A stretch of DNA of 64,000 nucleotides. Source: Acetivibrio sp964564015 (GTDB lineage: Bacteria > Bacillota > Clostridia > Acetivibrionales > Acetivibrionaceae). The DNA lies in NCBI GenBank assembly GCA_964564015.1, contig CAZLZR010000022.1, positions 1 to 64,000 of the forward strand, read 5' to 3'. Under the pieces are notes generated by a model that saw only the letters and a list, made by a program, of their open reading frames with translations, was not told where the DNA came from and did not search any database. Both the position numbers and the translations under genes were made by a program. Below, piece by piece: positions 1 through 8,388 of the stretch (position 1 is the stretch's first letter; every line of letters begins with the position of its first letter).

Positions 1-36
1 ATCAGGATAAAACTCTTTAAAAAAGTTAGTATTCAT
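1..36 (-). CDS. 5' end of an unidentified CDS leaving the left edge
   Basis: Reading the minus strand, an ATG at 36-34 follows an AGGGGG ribosome binding site about 7 nt upstream and opens a frame MNTNFFKEFYPD that continues past base 1. Only 12 codons are visible, so no function can be given. It lies downstream of and in the same direction as the MobA-like/NTPase genes and could belong to the same molybdenum-hydroxylase gene set. A 13-codon mini-ORF (minus strand, 106-65) with its own AGGAGG site lies between it and the NTPase gene; I do not claim it as a gene. Confidence 0.5.
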   Translation of the reverse strand, partial: MNTNFFKEFYPD

Positions 37-199
37 TAAAAACCCCCTGTACTATTATATCATACTATTCATTAACCGCCAAATATGCGGAAGAACCTAT
101 TTCCATTAACAATCCTCCTGATAGTATTTTGGTTTGTTTTTACTGTTTTATACTTTGAATGGGAGGACTATTATTTCAGAAGCGATGTGCAGCTGTTTT

Positions 200-673
200 C
201 TAAACTCTGATAATGTTGTATTGTTTGATTTTAAACTTGTCTATTACATTTTCCAGAAGGGAATTCCGCACTGATATGTACATAGTATAGTCTCTACTCA
301 ATAATTGTGACAGCAATTGAAAGAAACCCTTTTCTTCCAGTTCAAGTGGTCCTATTTCATCAACAAATATAGGGGAGATGTTGTCAGAAATTATATCCTT
401 AACCGTTTCAGAAGCGAATTCAAAGCCTTTATGTGAAAAACTGTAGACATCAAGACAATATTGCTCATCCCAATAGGCGGGAATATAGTCTTTTTTATAG
501 GATAAGGGTATGCCTATCCCGGTGGACAACCTAACAATTTGTTGGCCGGCATAATTACCTTCAATAAATACTTTGGGAAGAATAAATCCGTCCCCGGCTT
601 TTAATTCATTATATAACGATAAAAGCTTTGTAGTTTTACCGCTGTTTATGCTTCCTGTTATTATGTGAATCAT
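200..673 (-). CDS. P-loop NTPase (THEP1/MobB-like)
   Basis: A 157-residue cytosolic nucleotide-binding protein. The N-terminus carries a Walker A loop, GSINSGKTT (residues 7-15), and a Walker B-like strand IFVDEIGPLEL lies around residues 102-112, the VDEIGPLE signature of the THEP1-like NTPase family. The gene starts 3 nt downstream of the MobA-like gene, so the two are surely cotranscribed. Small P-loop NTPases of this type recur beside molybdenum-hydroxylase maturation genes, so a role in cofactor handling is a reasonable inference, but the substrate is unknown. Confidence 0.85.
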   Translation of the reverse strand: MIHIITGSINSGKTTKLLSLYNELKAGDGFILPKVFIEGNYAGQQIVRLSTGIGIPLSYKKDYIPAYWDEQYCLDVYSFSHKGFEFASETVKDIISDNISPIFVDEIGPLELEEKGFFQLLSQLLSRDYTMYISVRNSLLENVIDKFKIKQYNIIRV

Positions 674-676
674 ATT

Positions 677-1258
677 TCACCTTACCAATAAACGATTAGA
701 ATAGTTTTGTGCGTGGACATAATCTTCGGGGGTATCTATATCCATTAGAATCCCTGGACAATCAACTTCCAGAGTGGCAAATCCTTGCTCAGATATGAAT
801 TCTCTCAAATTACTGATACATGTTTCAGCAAGTAGTAGGTTTATCATTTTTCTATTCATGAAAACAGGATGTCCTTTTGTACCTTCATAAGTTGGTATGA
901 CTATATTTGCATTTATCCTAAGAAGACTTTTATATACATCATAACTGACCAGAGGATAATCGCCAGGAATCATGAAGACCTTGTCACCTTCAGTGTACTT
1001 AAATCCCTTAATGACAGAGCTGAACATGCCTAATTGATAGTTTTCGTTATACACTAATTTGACTTTGGAGTACTTGTCCAAAACTGGAGCAAGCCTTTTA
1101 ATGTTATAGCCGCCAACAACTATAATTTTTGAGCATGCATCATACATTCCTTTAATACATCGTTCTATAACGGTTTTACCGTTTAGATTCAATGTTAGTT
1201 TATATGCACCTGCTCTTGATGAAAATCCGGCAGCTAGAATAATACCTTCTACAATCAT
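677..1258 (-). CDS. MobA-like nucleotidyltransferase (molybdenum cofactor cytidylyl/guanylyltransferase family)
   Basis: 193 residues with the Rossmann-like NTP-transferase fold of MobA/MocA. The N-terminus EGIILAAGFSSRAG is the family LAAGxSxRxG nucleotide loop, PGDYPLV (about 98-104) holds the metal-binding Asp, and GHPVF and MDIDTPEDY near the C-terminus match the MocA branch. MocA transfers CMP to molybdopterin to make the cytosine dinucleotide cofactor used by xanthine dehydrogenase-family hydroxylases, and such an enzyme is encoded about 1.1 kb upstream on the same strand. The NTPase follows 3 nt downstream and a membrane-protein gene lies 4 nt upstream. Whether it prefers CTP or GTP cannot be read from sequence. 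Confidence 0.85.
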   Translation of the reverse strand: MIVEGIILAAGFSSRAGAYKLTLNLNGKTVIERCIKGMYDACSKIIVVGGYNIKRLAPVLDKYSKVKLVYNENYQLGMFSSVIKGFKYTEGDKVFMIPGDYPLVSYDVYKSLLRINANIVIPTYEGTKGHPVFMNRKMINLLLAETCISNLREFISEQGFATLEVDCPGILMDIDTPEDYVHAQNYSNRLLVR

Positions 1259-1262
1259 GTAA

Positions 1263-1940
1263 TTACAACACCCATTGAATAATTAATGCAACAGCCAATA
1301 GACTTAGGGAAATCACAGGCTTATAGCACATTTCTTTTACTAGTTTTGATTGTATTATTTTGTCTGTAAGCTGTTTAAAGTATGTATTACTTTTGTTGTT
1401 TATTTCGTTTGTTTTCTTTGCAAGTATCACTGTTCCATAGATAAGTAAACTATTTATAAGCCCTTCATATAAGAGCAACTTGAGTATAGAGGATATACTT
1501 TTGTAAGGATAAGAGGCCATTATCCATGTGGGAATAAGGAGTAGGCCGAGTAGAAATAAAACTCTCCATAGTAGGCTTACAGACACAATTTCAATCAATT
1601 TGTTTTTGTGTAGGAGCTTCTTCCAGTCCATTATTTTTAGAATAGCAAATAATGAAATGCTTTCTAAAATAATTGATAGGGCAGGGCAAATAATTATTAC
1701 TAAATTGGTTGTCATGGAGAGGTCAACAAGCTTTATTGCAGCCGCAATTATAGAAGTGAAAAGTATTGAATTCAGCTTGCCAGTTTGCTTATAGACCATG
1801 CTCATAAAGAAATACGCTAAAGGGAACCAGAGAAACCATCCTATATTTAACGTGGTGATATGTAACAAATGTCCAAGCGTTGCTTCTTCTAGTCCCCATA
1901 AAGCGCCCCAAAAGATTATGGCGCTAACACATTTTTTCAT
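1263..1940 (-). CDS. Polytopic membrane protein in the molybdenum-hydroxylase cluster
   Basis: 225 residues with about six hydrophobic segments (roughly residues 5-20, 32-50, 60-105, 120-147, 158-175, 208-224) and positively charged loops. I do not recognise the family. The conserved-looking N-terminal WGALWGLEEATLGHLLH contains acidic and histidine residues inside the membrane, reminiscent of small S-component-type transporters, but that is only a resemblance. It is first in a tight trio with the MobA-like and NTPase genes (4 nt and 3 nt gaps), so a role in supply or maturation for the hydroxylase is possible. The ATG has an AAAAGGAG ribosome binding site. Confidence 0.75.
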   Translation of the reverse strand: MKKCVSAIIFWGALWGLEEATLGHLLHITTLNIGWFLWFPLAYFFMSMVYKQTGKLNSILFTSIIAAAIKLVDLSMTTNLVIIICPALSIILESISLFAILKIMDWKKLLHKNKLIEIVSVSLLWRVLFLLGLLLIPTWIMASYPYKSISSILKLLLYEGLINSLLIYGTVILAKKTNEINNKSNTYFKQLTDKIIQSKLVKEMCYKPVISLSLLAVALIIQWVL

Positions 1941-2070
1941 TAAATTTAGTCAACTCCTTTTAAAATTTGAACCAAAAATATCCTATGAATATTTATACAG
2001 GATTATTCCTTATAAACTGATGGCATACTAAAATTATTCAATTTTGATTATTTTTAATAGGAAATGGGAT

Positions 2071-2313
2071 ATGAATATGGACGAAAAACAAGTGTTTGAT
2101 AAGATTAATGAACTTCTTGAGGATACCGATTATCCTGTAAAAATCACCAGCGTTGCAGATATCGACGATTTTCTTCTAGATGACGACAATCGAAGATTTG
2201 AGCAATATGAAGTAATAGGCAGGATGTATGATGATCTGAGGGAAAAACCAGAAATTGATAGGTACTCTGACGTATCTATTGAAAAAGAGGAAGAACAGCA
2301 TCGGGGCTATTAA
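2071..2313 (+). CDS. Small acidic hypothetical protein
   Basis: About 80 residues starting MNMDEKQVF; the frame is open from a TTG at 2044, but the ATG at 2071 (or 2077) is preferred because AGGAAATGGGAT lies just upstream. The product is soluble, rich in Asp/Glu (DDFLLDDDNRRF, KEEEQ), with no membrane segment or recognised motif. It sits alone on the plus strand between two minus-strand halves of the molybdenum-hydroxylase cluster and ends 16 nt before a hairpin shared with the convergent hydroxylase operon. Confidence 0.6.
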   Translation: MNMDEKQVFDKINELLEDTDYPVKITSVADIDDFLLDDDNRRFEQYEVIGRMYDDLREKPEIDRYSDVSIEKEEEQHRGY

Positions 2314-2329
2314 TTCTACTTAATAGACA

Positions 2330-2368
2330 GAGGCATTTCACTTTGCTATTGTAGCAAAGAAATGCCTC
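2330..2368. terminator. Hairpin between convergent genes
   Basis: GAGGCATTT pairs with AAATGCCTC and CTTTGCTA with TAGCAAAG around a TTG loop, giving a 17-bp stem with a small bulge. It lies between the convergent small acidic protein and hydroxylase genes and probably terminates both; there is no long T-run on either side. Confidence 0.65.
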
Positions 2369-2372
2369 AAGG

Positions 2373-2840
2373 CTAAGGCATTCTAAGTATAGCGTGTATT
2401 GCATTTCTAATCTCTTCATAGCTTGTGCATCTACAAATATTAGATTGAAGCCATTCTTCCATTACATATTCTTCAGCATCAGGGTGAATGTTTGCCAAGG
2501 AGTGGCATACCATTAAAAAGCCAGAGGTGCAGTAGCCACACTGGAACCCCCAGTTTTCTACAAAGGCTTTCTGAATAGGTGCATTCTGTAATCCTTCAAC
2601 TGTAATAATCTTATGGCCAATTGCTTCAACTGCCAACATTAGGCAGGATTTTGCAGGCCAGCCATCTACTGTAATTGTACACGCACCGCAGTCACCGTTT
2701 TCACATCCGGGTTTTGCCCCGGTCAATCCTAATTGCTCTCTAAGCACATATAACAGGATATCTGAAGGATTAACCATGACATCTTTCTTTTCACCATTAA
2801 TATCAAGTTCAATGATGCTTTTACCTTCTATTTTTAGCAT
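2373..2840 (-). CDS. Xanthine dehydrogenase-family [2Fe-2S] subunit
   Basis: 155 residues, the usual size of CoxS/XdhC-type iron-sulfur subunits. The plant ferredoxin-type cluster motif CENGDCGACTI (about 46-56, plus Cys at about 66) lies in the N-terminal half; the C-terminal helical domain has the second cluster ligands in CGYCTSGF and ICRCTSYE. It passes electrons from the molybdenum site to FAD. Its start codon overlaps the stop of the FAD subunit gene by one base (TAATG), so translation is likely coupled. The substrate (purine, aromatic or other) is not determined by these motifs. Confidence 0.93.
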   Translation of the reverse strand: MLKIEGKSIIELDINGEKKDVMVNPSDILLYVLREQLGLTGAKPGCENGDCGACTITVDGWPAKSCLMLAVEAIGHKIITVEGLQNAPIQKAFVENWGFQCGYCTSGFLMVCHSLANIHPDAEEYVMEEWLQSNICRCTSYEEIRNAIHAILRMP

Positions 2841-3676
2841 TACTGCATCCCCTCCAGTGTTTCCAAGGTGTTGATCAATGTATTCTTGAGTACGAATTTT
2901 CTATAGTTGTCTGTACCTGAGGCATCATTCAAAACAGGTGCAGGCAAAGAATTAAGTGCATTATCTACTCTTGTTTCCCAGGGAACACTTTTGTCATTTA
3001 GGTACTTCTCTATCTGAGAGGAACGGAATGGGAAAGGGCAGACACCGCTCATTGCCAGCTTGATTCGATTATCTTTTTTCAGTGCAGCGACAGATATCAA
3101 AGGGTAATCTATTTTCTCGTTTTTAGTCTTTTTCACATGGACGAAAGGGAAAGTAGTATATTCTTTTCCAATAAGAAACTGGACTATAAACTCACCTTTT
3201 GGAAGCTGCAGTCTTTCATTGAAAATCTCATTTATGGAAACTTGTTTGAGCTTATCACCAGATGCAACTACCACATAGCTATCAGACAAAAGCAGCGGTA
3301 ATACTGCTTCCCTGTATATGATTGTTCCTCCGAGATTTCCACCGAGTGTTATTCTGCACTGCATTGTATGGTCGGCTATCCTGCAACTTGCTTTTCCGAG
3401 CAAAGGGAATAACTTTGATTCGGATATACGGGAAAGAGTAACAGAAGACCCTATAACCAGCATGTCTCCTTGGAATTCAAACATATTGCACTCTGGGATG
3501 GCCTTAAGGTCAATGACTGCTTTGGTGTGGATATTATGTACCCTTGCCATACTGATAATTTCAGAGCCGCCACCATAGTAAAGAGGTTCTTTGCCCTGAG
3601 ACTCCAATTCCTTATATATTTGAACAGCTTCGTCAATTGTGTCCGGTTTATAGTAATCAAAATTAAATGGAATCAT
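2840..3676 (-). CDS. Xanthine dehydrogenase-family FAD-binding subunit
   Basis: 278 residues of the CoxM/XdhB type. YYGGGSEI (about 33-40) is the first FAD pyrophosphate-binding loop and TLGGNLGG (about 110-117) the second; the C-terminal third matches the CO-dehydrogenase flavoprotein C-terminal domain (PFPFRSSQIE region). It relays electrons from the [2Fe-2S] subunit to the final acceptor. It overlaps the large-subunit gene by 4 nt (ATGA) and the Fe-S gene by 1 nt, giving the classic large-medium-small order. Confidence 0.93.
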   Translation of the reverse strand: MIPFNFDYYKPDTIDEAVQIYKELESQGKEPLYYGGGSEIISMARVHNIHTKAVIDLKAIPECNMFEFQGDMLVIGSSVTLSRISESKLFPLLGKASCRIADHTMQCRITLGGNLGGTIIYREAVLPLLLSDSYVVVASGDKLKQVSINEIFNERLQLPKGEFIVQFLIGKEYTTFPFVHVKKTKNEKIDYPLISVAALKKDNRIKLAMSGVCPFPFRSSQIEKYLNDKSVPWETRVDNALNSLPAPVLNDASGTDNYRKFVLKNTLINTLETLEGMQ

Positions 3677-6006
3677 ACAGTACCCCCTTTAGTCTTCCAG
3701 ATATACTCCGGTGTGATAGGTGTCTGATTCAAATCAATCTGAGCTGCAGAGGATAGGGCATTTGCCAGTGCTGCCGGAATACCAATAATTCCATGCTCGG
3801 CGATACCTCTTGCACCATAAGGGGCATCTATCTGAGGAGTTTCTAAAAAATCAACAATATATTCAGGCTCTTCGCCTATGTGCATCACTTTATAAGTACG
3901 TAAGCTTGTGGTCAGCACCTTACCTTCAGGATCATATGAAAAAGCTTCACGGCTTCCTAGGCCGAGTCCCATACACATTCCGCCCGTAATAAGTCCTCTG
4001 GCTGTTTTAGGGTTTAAGACTTTGCCGGCATCAATAACTGTGGCAGCTTTTATAAATCTATAGGTAAAGTCTTTTGTATCAAATTCCACTTCTACAGCCT
4101 GAGCACCCACAGCCCAAGCGGGACCTGGCTTTCCTCTACCGCTCTCTTTGTCAAGATCGGAGATGTGACTCATAATAAAGCTTCCACGGCCTAAAATCTG
4201 CCCTTCTACAGCATTGCCATTGGGATATTTATAGCCGTGCACAAGGTCTTTGAAGGATATATAAATGTTTGGGTCCTGCTGTAAATATACTTTTTCATTT
4301 GCTACAACCAAGTCCTCAGGGGGACATCTCATAGCGACAGCTGCCAGACTCTTGAGCTGCTTGATTAAATCTTCAGCGGCTCTTAAGACAGCCCTGCCGG
4401 CCATGTAAGTAGTCATGCTGGCAACTGTCTTCCAATGCTCGGGACTGACCTGTGTGTCTACCTCCAGCTTGATATGAATTCTATTGATATCCATTTTCAT
4501 TTTTTCGGCAAGTATCTGAGCTAATGTTGTTTTCATTCCCGGTCCAATTTCAACAACCCCGCTGATCAGATTAATACTTCCATCAGTATTGAATGATAAA
4601 AATATACCTGAAACAGCGTCGGTTGGAGAATCGGATGTTTTCCAGAAGCAGCTGATTCCTTTTGCCCTGATTTTGTTGTTTCCCAAGTCTATCCTCATAC
4701 CCTCATCCCAGTTTACAGAATCTTTCAGCTTCTCAAGGCATGCTGTAAGGTTCCCGATGTTGCTTATAGTTGTCTTAACCTGAGTTGGGGTTGTTTTATC
4801 AGGAGTTATTGCATTTTTTATTCTTAATTCCAATGGGTTCATTCCAAGTGTGAAAGCAAGCTTATCCAGTGTCCGTTCTATACAAAATGTAAAGGAAGCA
4901 TGCCCAAAACCACGGAAGGAGGTGGAATAAGGGTGGTTGGTATATACGCACAACGAATCACACCAAACGTTTTCAATATTATAGGGACCGGTACAGCTAA
5001 TAGCGATTGACTTTGCCAAGCGAGGGCCGATATCGGCATAAGCTCCGGTATCGACGAGATATGTCATCTCAGCAGCTTTTAAAACTCCATCCTTTGAAGC
5101 TCCCAGTTTTATTTTAGCTTCCAGGCCCAAACGGCATGGTGAGGTTACAATATCTTCTTCTCTTGCATTAGCTATCTTAACAAGCTTACCTCCGACTGAT
5201 TTAGATGCCATATAAGCAAGAATTTCGAGCTGTATAGGAGCCTTTCCTCCAAACCCTCCACCTACAAGTGGTGTTTTGACAGTAATTTTTCCTAATTCCA
5301 GATTGAAATATTGACTGATCATATTCCTTACAGAAAAAGGGGCCTGCGTGGTGGAATTAATCACAACCTGTCCGTCCGCATGTATTTCTGCCCTGGCATT
5401 TCTTGTTTCCATAGCTATATGGTCAGACTTTGGAAGTTTAAACTCAGTCTCAATGACAAATTCACTTTCTACCCAGCCTTTTGCCATATCACCTTTTCTA
5501 ATTTTGATATGTTCAGCAATATTGGTATTTGGTTCAGGAGTAACATCTTTTACTGCATGCTTATATTGACCTAAATTCTCATGGATAATGGGAGCATCGC
5601 TCTTTAAAGCGTCACAAGGAGAATTTACTGTTGTTAGCAGCTCGTATTCCACTTTTACCATTTTAACTGCATGCATAGCCTCTCGTTCGCTATTGGCTAC
5701 GACTAATGCAACAGGTTCTCCAAAGTATCGGACTTTATCTATTGCAAGCGGAGGACGGTCTTCAATTACGACTCCACAAAGTATAGGGAAACTGCTACCG
5801 GTAATTACAGATTGAACACCGGAAGCTTTTATTGCTTCAGAAGTATCTATTGATTTGATTTTTGCATGTGCAAATGGGCTTGTGACCAGCTTGGCATGTA
5901 AAATCCCTGGTACAATATAATCATCGGTGTATTTGGCAACACCAGTTACTTTGTCCCATGCCTCTTTTCGCTGAATACTCTTGCCAATTGATACTGGTGT
6001 ATCCAA
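3673..6006 (-). CDS. Xanthine dehydrogenase-family molybdopterin-binding subunit
   Basis: 777 residues, full length for the family. The N-terminal aldehyde oxidase/xanthine dehydrogenase a/b hammerhead domain (about 20-130) is followed by the molybdopterin-binding domain with GGGFGGKAP, FRGFGHASF and the C-terminal GARGIAEHG, whose Glu matches the catalytic base position. The start is TTG (6006-6004) with GGAGG 8 nt upstream; no ATG fits that site. It leads a three-gene operon with overlapping junctions. Nothing shows the substrate; the DUF/YqeB-type selenium-dependent hydroxylase accessory genes are not in this window. Confidence 0.92.
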   Translation of the reverse strand: MDTPVSIGKSIQRKEAWDKVTGVAKYTDDYIVPGILHAKLVTSPFAHAKIKSIDTSEAIKASGVQSVITGSSFPILCGVVIEDRPPLAIDKVRYFGEPVALVVANSEREAMHAVKMVKVEYELLTTVNSPCDALKSDAPIIHENLGQYKHAVKDVTPEPNTNIAEHIKIRKGDMAKGWVESEFVIETEFKLPKSDHIAMETRNARAEIHADGQVVINSTTQAPFSVRNMISQYFNLELGKITVKTPLVGGGFGGKAPIQLEILAYMASKSVGGKLVKIANAREEDIVTSPCRLGLEAKIKLGASKDGVLKAAEMTYLVDTGAYADIGPRLAKSIAISCTGPYNIENVWCDSLCVYTNHPYSTSFRGFGHASFTFCIERTLDKLAFTLGMNPLELRIKNAITPDKTTPTQVKTTISNIGNLTACLEKLKDSVNWDEGMRIDLGNNKIRAKGISCFWKTSDSPTDAVSGIFLSFNTDGSINLISGVVEIGPGMKTTLAQILAEKMKMDINRIHIKLEVDTQVSPEHWKTVASMTTYMAGRAVLRAAEDLIKQLKSLAAVAMRCPPEDLVVANEKVYLQQDPNIYISFKDLVHGYKYPNGNAVEGQILGRGSFIMSHISDLDKESGRGKPGPAWAVGAQAVEVEFDTKDFTYRFIKAATVIDAGKVLNPKTARGLITGGMCMGLGLGSREAFSYDPEGKVLTTSLRTYKVMHIGEEPEYIVDFLETPQIDAPYGARGIAEHGIIGIPAALANALSSAAQIDLNQTPITPEYIWKTKGGTV

Positions 6007-6234
6007 ATGCGTTTCCTCCTATATATAAACAAATAATTTTCATAATCGATATTGATTAAAAAACTTAGTCCACTTACGTATATTTTCCGAAATGCTAAAA
6101 TTTATACTGTTGAAATCATTATTTTATAATAAAATTATTCATATTTAGCAATATATAAAGGGATACATTTTGCTTTGAGGTAAAACAATATTAATGTCCG
6201 AAAGGATAATTTATTTCAGAGAGGTCGATGCTTT

Positions 6235-6435
6235 ATGGCACGCAATAAAAAATTAGTACCTGAAGCAGCAGACGCACTTGATAAACTGAAATATGAGGTT
6301 GCCGCCGAGGAAGGAATAGAGCTGAAAGACGGTTATAACGGTGATATAACTGCTAAAGATGCGGGGAAAATCGGGGGCAACATGGTTAAAAAGATGGTTG
6401 AGTATGCTGAGAAGCATATGAAGGATTCAAGGTAA
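6235..6435 (+). CDS. Alpha/beta-type small acid-soluble spore protein
   Basis: 66 residues with both family signatures: KYEVAAEEGIEL, the germination protease recognition and cleavage segment, and GYNGDITAKDAGKIGGNMVKK with the GG-x-x-VKK DNA-contact motif at the C-terminus. These proteins coat and protect spore DNA and feed amino acids to the germinating cell. A GAGAGG site precedes the ATG. The gene is monocistronic, and its stop codon lies inside the following GNRA-looped hairpin. It shows that the organism forms endospores. Confidence 0.95.
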   Translation: MARNKKLVPEAADALDKLKYEVAAEEGIELKDGYNGDITAKDAGKIGGNMVKKMVEYAEKHMKDSR

Positions 6436-6452
6436 GGCCCGCAAGGGCCTTA
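6433..6452. terminator. SASP hairpin terminator
   Basis: TAAGGCCC and GGGCCTTA form a perfect 8-bp stem closed by GCAA, a GNRA tetraloop. The first TAA of the stem is the stop codon of the spore-protein gene, and the 3' arm reaches the end of the convergent FUSC gene. Confidence 0.75.
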
Positions 6453-7319
6453 CTTACTACTGTCTAAGGTTAATTGAGGGAGTTCATTGAGTATTTTACT
6501 TACATGATAATTATATATAATATTTTCGCCATTTTTTGAGAACTCTACGGCTTTAATATCACATAGATTCAGAAGTCTTAGCTTTTCTATGTTATCAGAA
6601 CTCAGATTACATCTGGGACCAAGTTCTTCAATGGTTCTTAAGTGTGACAGAATACTTCTAAGAGCTTCCAGTTCTACGGTTATCTTAGAAAATTCAGTAC
6701 CTACATCAATTTTCGGATTGAATTCGATTTTATAAGCTTCAAGAAACTTTATTGAATCGATGACTTCAATTCTCAAGCTGGTTAAATCTACATTTTTTCC
6801 TAAGCACACAAAATCAACAATTACTGTTGAAATTTTCTTAGAAATATCGTTAAGACTCTTACGCATTTGAGTCAGGTTATTTGGCGGGAAGATTAAATAG
6901 TTTACTGCTACAGCAATGACTATTCCTACAAAGGTGTCTAGCACTCTGCTGAAACTGTATTGTAAAGGATTTTTATTGTTCAAACTCAGCATGATTGCCG
7001 CAAACATAACACCTGCAATTGGAACGGCACGATCCCATTTGAAAGTATTGCATATAAATATTAATAAAATGGTGCCTATTGCCATTAATAAAGCGTTGCC
7101 TGGCTGAATATAAATAAAGATAACTCCGACAAAAGCACCTACCAGTGTACCTATTAATCTGTATAATCCAGCTTTGTATGTGCTGGCTATTGAGTTTTCC
7201 ATAGAAAATATTGCAGCAATTACAGTGAAGAAAGGATACTCAAGTTTGAGCACTTTTGAGATTAGAACGCTTAAAAACACAGCAATAGCAGTTTTAATGT
7301 TTCTCTTACCGATTTTCAG
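6450..7319 (-). CDS. FUSC/aromatic acid exporter-type membrane protein
   Basis: About 289 residues: an N-terminal block of roughly six transmembrane helices (first 145 residues) with FUSC-type glycines (YRLIGTLVGAFVG), then a soluble helical C-terminal half. Members of this superfamily are usually exporters or envelope proteins; the substrate is unknown. The only standard start in frame is GTG at 7280, but that cuts into the first helix. The frame stays open upstream to an AGGAGG at about 7338-7333, and CTG at 7319 gives LKIGKRNIKTAIAV, the normal N-terminus of the family, so I extend to it. The spacing (about 13 nt) is long, so the exact start is uncertain. Confidence 0.8.
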   Translation of the reverse strand: MKIGKRNIKTAIAVFLSVLISKVLKLEYPFFTVIAAIFSMENSIASTYKAGLYRLIGTLVGAFVGVIFIYIQPGNALLMAIGTILLIFICNTFKWDRAVPIAGVMFAAIMLSLNNKNPLQYSFSRVLDTFVGIVIAVAVNYLIFPPNNLTQMRKSLNDISKKISTVIVDFVCLGKNVDLTSLRIEVIDSIKFLEAYKIEFNPKIDVGTEFSKITVELEALRSILSHLRTIEELGPRCNLSSDNIEKLRLLNLCDIKAVEFSKNGENIIYNYHVSKILNELPQLTLDSSK

Positions 7320-7564
7320 ACTCTTATATACTCCTCCTTGTACAAAAGCATGCTAATCATTTTTATAATAAGCATTACATACGAAATTATTCATGGGAGT
7401 AAAAATCTGAGATTCAAAATAATCATTATAGGAAGTTGATTATTTCAATTTATAGAATGTTCATATTTCTCTAGAAGGCACCTGAATACCAATATAAACC
7501 TTGGTAGATAATAAATATATAGTAATCAATGCAAAGTGACCTGGACAATTTACAATGTGCACCA

Positions 7565-7649
7565 TTTAGCAGTAATCATACTTTTTAGCAGAAACCCTAT
7601 ACAATTTAGCGGAAATCAAACATTTTAGCGGAATTCAATTAATGCTAAA
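7565..7649. repeat. TTTAGC iteron array, probable mobile-element end
   Basis: Four direct copies of TTTAGC(A/G)G at 7565, 7584, 7605 and 7624 are spaced 19-21 bp apart, followed by an inverted copy (GCTAAA) at 7644. Helically phased repeats of this kind are typical of transposase-binding ends of IS21-like or Tn7-like elements. ATTGTATCAAAATT at 7649-7662 recurs inverted at 11171-11184, and CTATACAATTT occurs both here and near 11087. No transposase gene remains in between. Confidence 0.55.
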
Positions 7650-7776
7650 TTGTATCAAAATTATAGTTATTAGACACAATTTGTCCGAAACCCTTTGAAT
7701 TTCAAGGGTTTTCGGCATTTTATAAGAGAAAAATAGCAGGAGAAAACATGAATAAAGTGGCTGGCTGTATATAAAT

Positions 7777-7818
7777 GAACAAGTCTTAACCTAGATAAAT
7801 CTCAGTTAAGACCTGTTC
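7777..7818 (-). terminator. Terminator downstream of the immunity gene
   Basis: GAACA-GTCTTAAC pairs with GTTAAGAC-TGTTC in an imperfect 13-bp stem. It lies 6 nt downstream of the stop of the Tdi1-like gene on the minus strand. Confidence 0.6.
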
Positions 7819-7823
7819 ATTAA

Positions 7824-8381
7824 TTATTCAATTTGTCCCATAAATTGTGTAATTAAATAAATATGTTCAACAAGTTTAACTTTTCTCAAATTTTCCACCT
7901 TCTCAGGTCCACCCAATCCAAGTAATGGTACATAACCAAAGCACTCATTAAATTCTGGTTGTCCATACTTTTTAATTGCCTCCGGGTATGGATTCCAATC
8001 TAAGTTTTCTTCTAAAAATGACTTATCTTCCAAATCAGAGAAAAAATATTTAAAGCCTGATGATATTCCTTTCATTTTACCTTTTCTGAAATTTAATAAG
8101 ATTAAATACTTATTATCTTCCCAAACAATAATATCTCCCATTGAAGTTGTAAATAATGCAATAGAATCTTGATTTCTTACATAAACATCTTTTAAAATAG
8201 GTTGAAACTCATCAGGATTAATAAACTTCAGATAGCCACCTAAAATACTACCAAAACCATATTGCTTCCATATTTCTAAAATTGCTTCGGGGATTTTTCC
8301 TGTGTAGTTTGCTATAACATCTTCTGGTACTTTTTCTTTTAATAAAAAATCTTCAAAAATTTTGTTAGGCATAATCTTCAC
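7824..8381 (-). CDS. Tdi1-like immunity protein (GAD-like plus DUF1851 domains)
   Basis: 185 residues, cytosolic. The N-terminal two thirds (IPEAILEIWKQYGFGSILGGYL, then INPDEF) is a GAD-like domain; the C-terminal third (FGYVPLLGLGGPEKVENL) is the DUF1851 domain. In Agrobacterium and relatives this domain pair forms Tdi1, the antidote to the Tde1 DNase, whose toxin domain is Ntox15. Here the gene is intact and follows, 7 nt after the stop codon, a frameshifted Ntox15 toxin. It therefore looks like a retained orphan immunity gene that may protect against toxins of sibling strains. A GAGGTG site precedes the ATG. Confidence 0.85.
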   Translation of the reverse strand: MKIMPNKIFEDFLLKEKVPEDVIANYTGKIPEAILEIWKQYGFGSILGGYLKFINPDEFQPILKDVYVRNQDSIALFTTSMGDIIVWEDNKYLILLNFRKGKMKGISSGFKYFFSDLEDKSFLEENLDWNPYPEAIKKYGQPEFNECFGYVPLLGLGGPEKVENLRKVKLVEHIYLITQFMGQIE

Positions 8382-8388
8382 CTCATGC

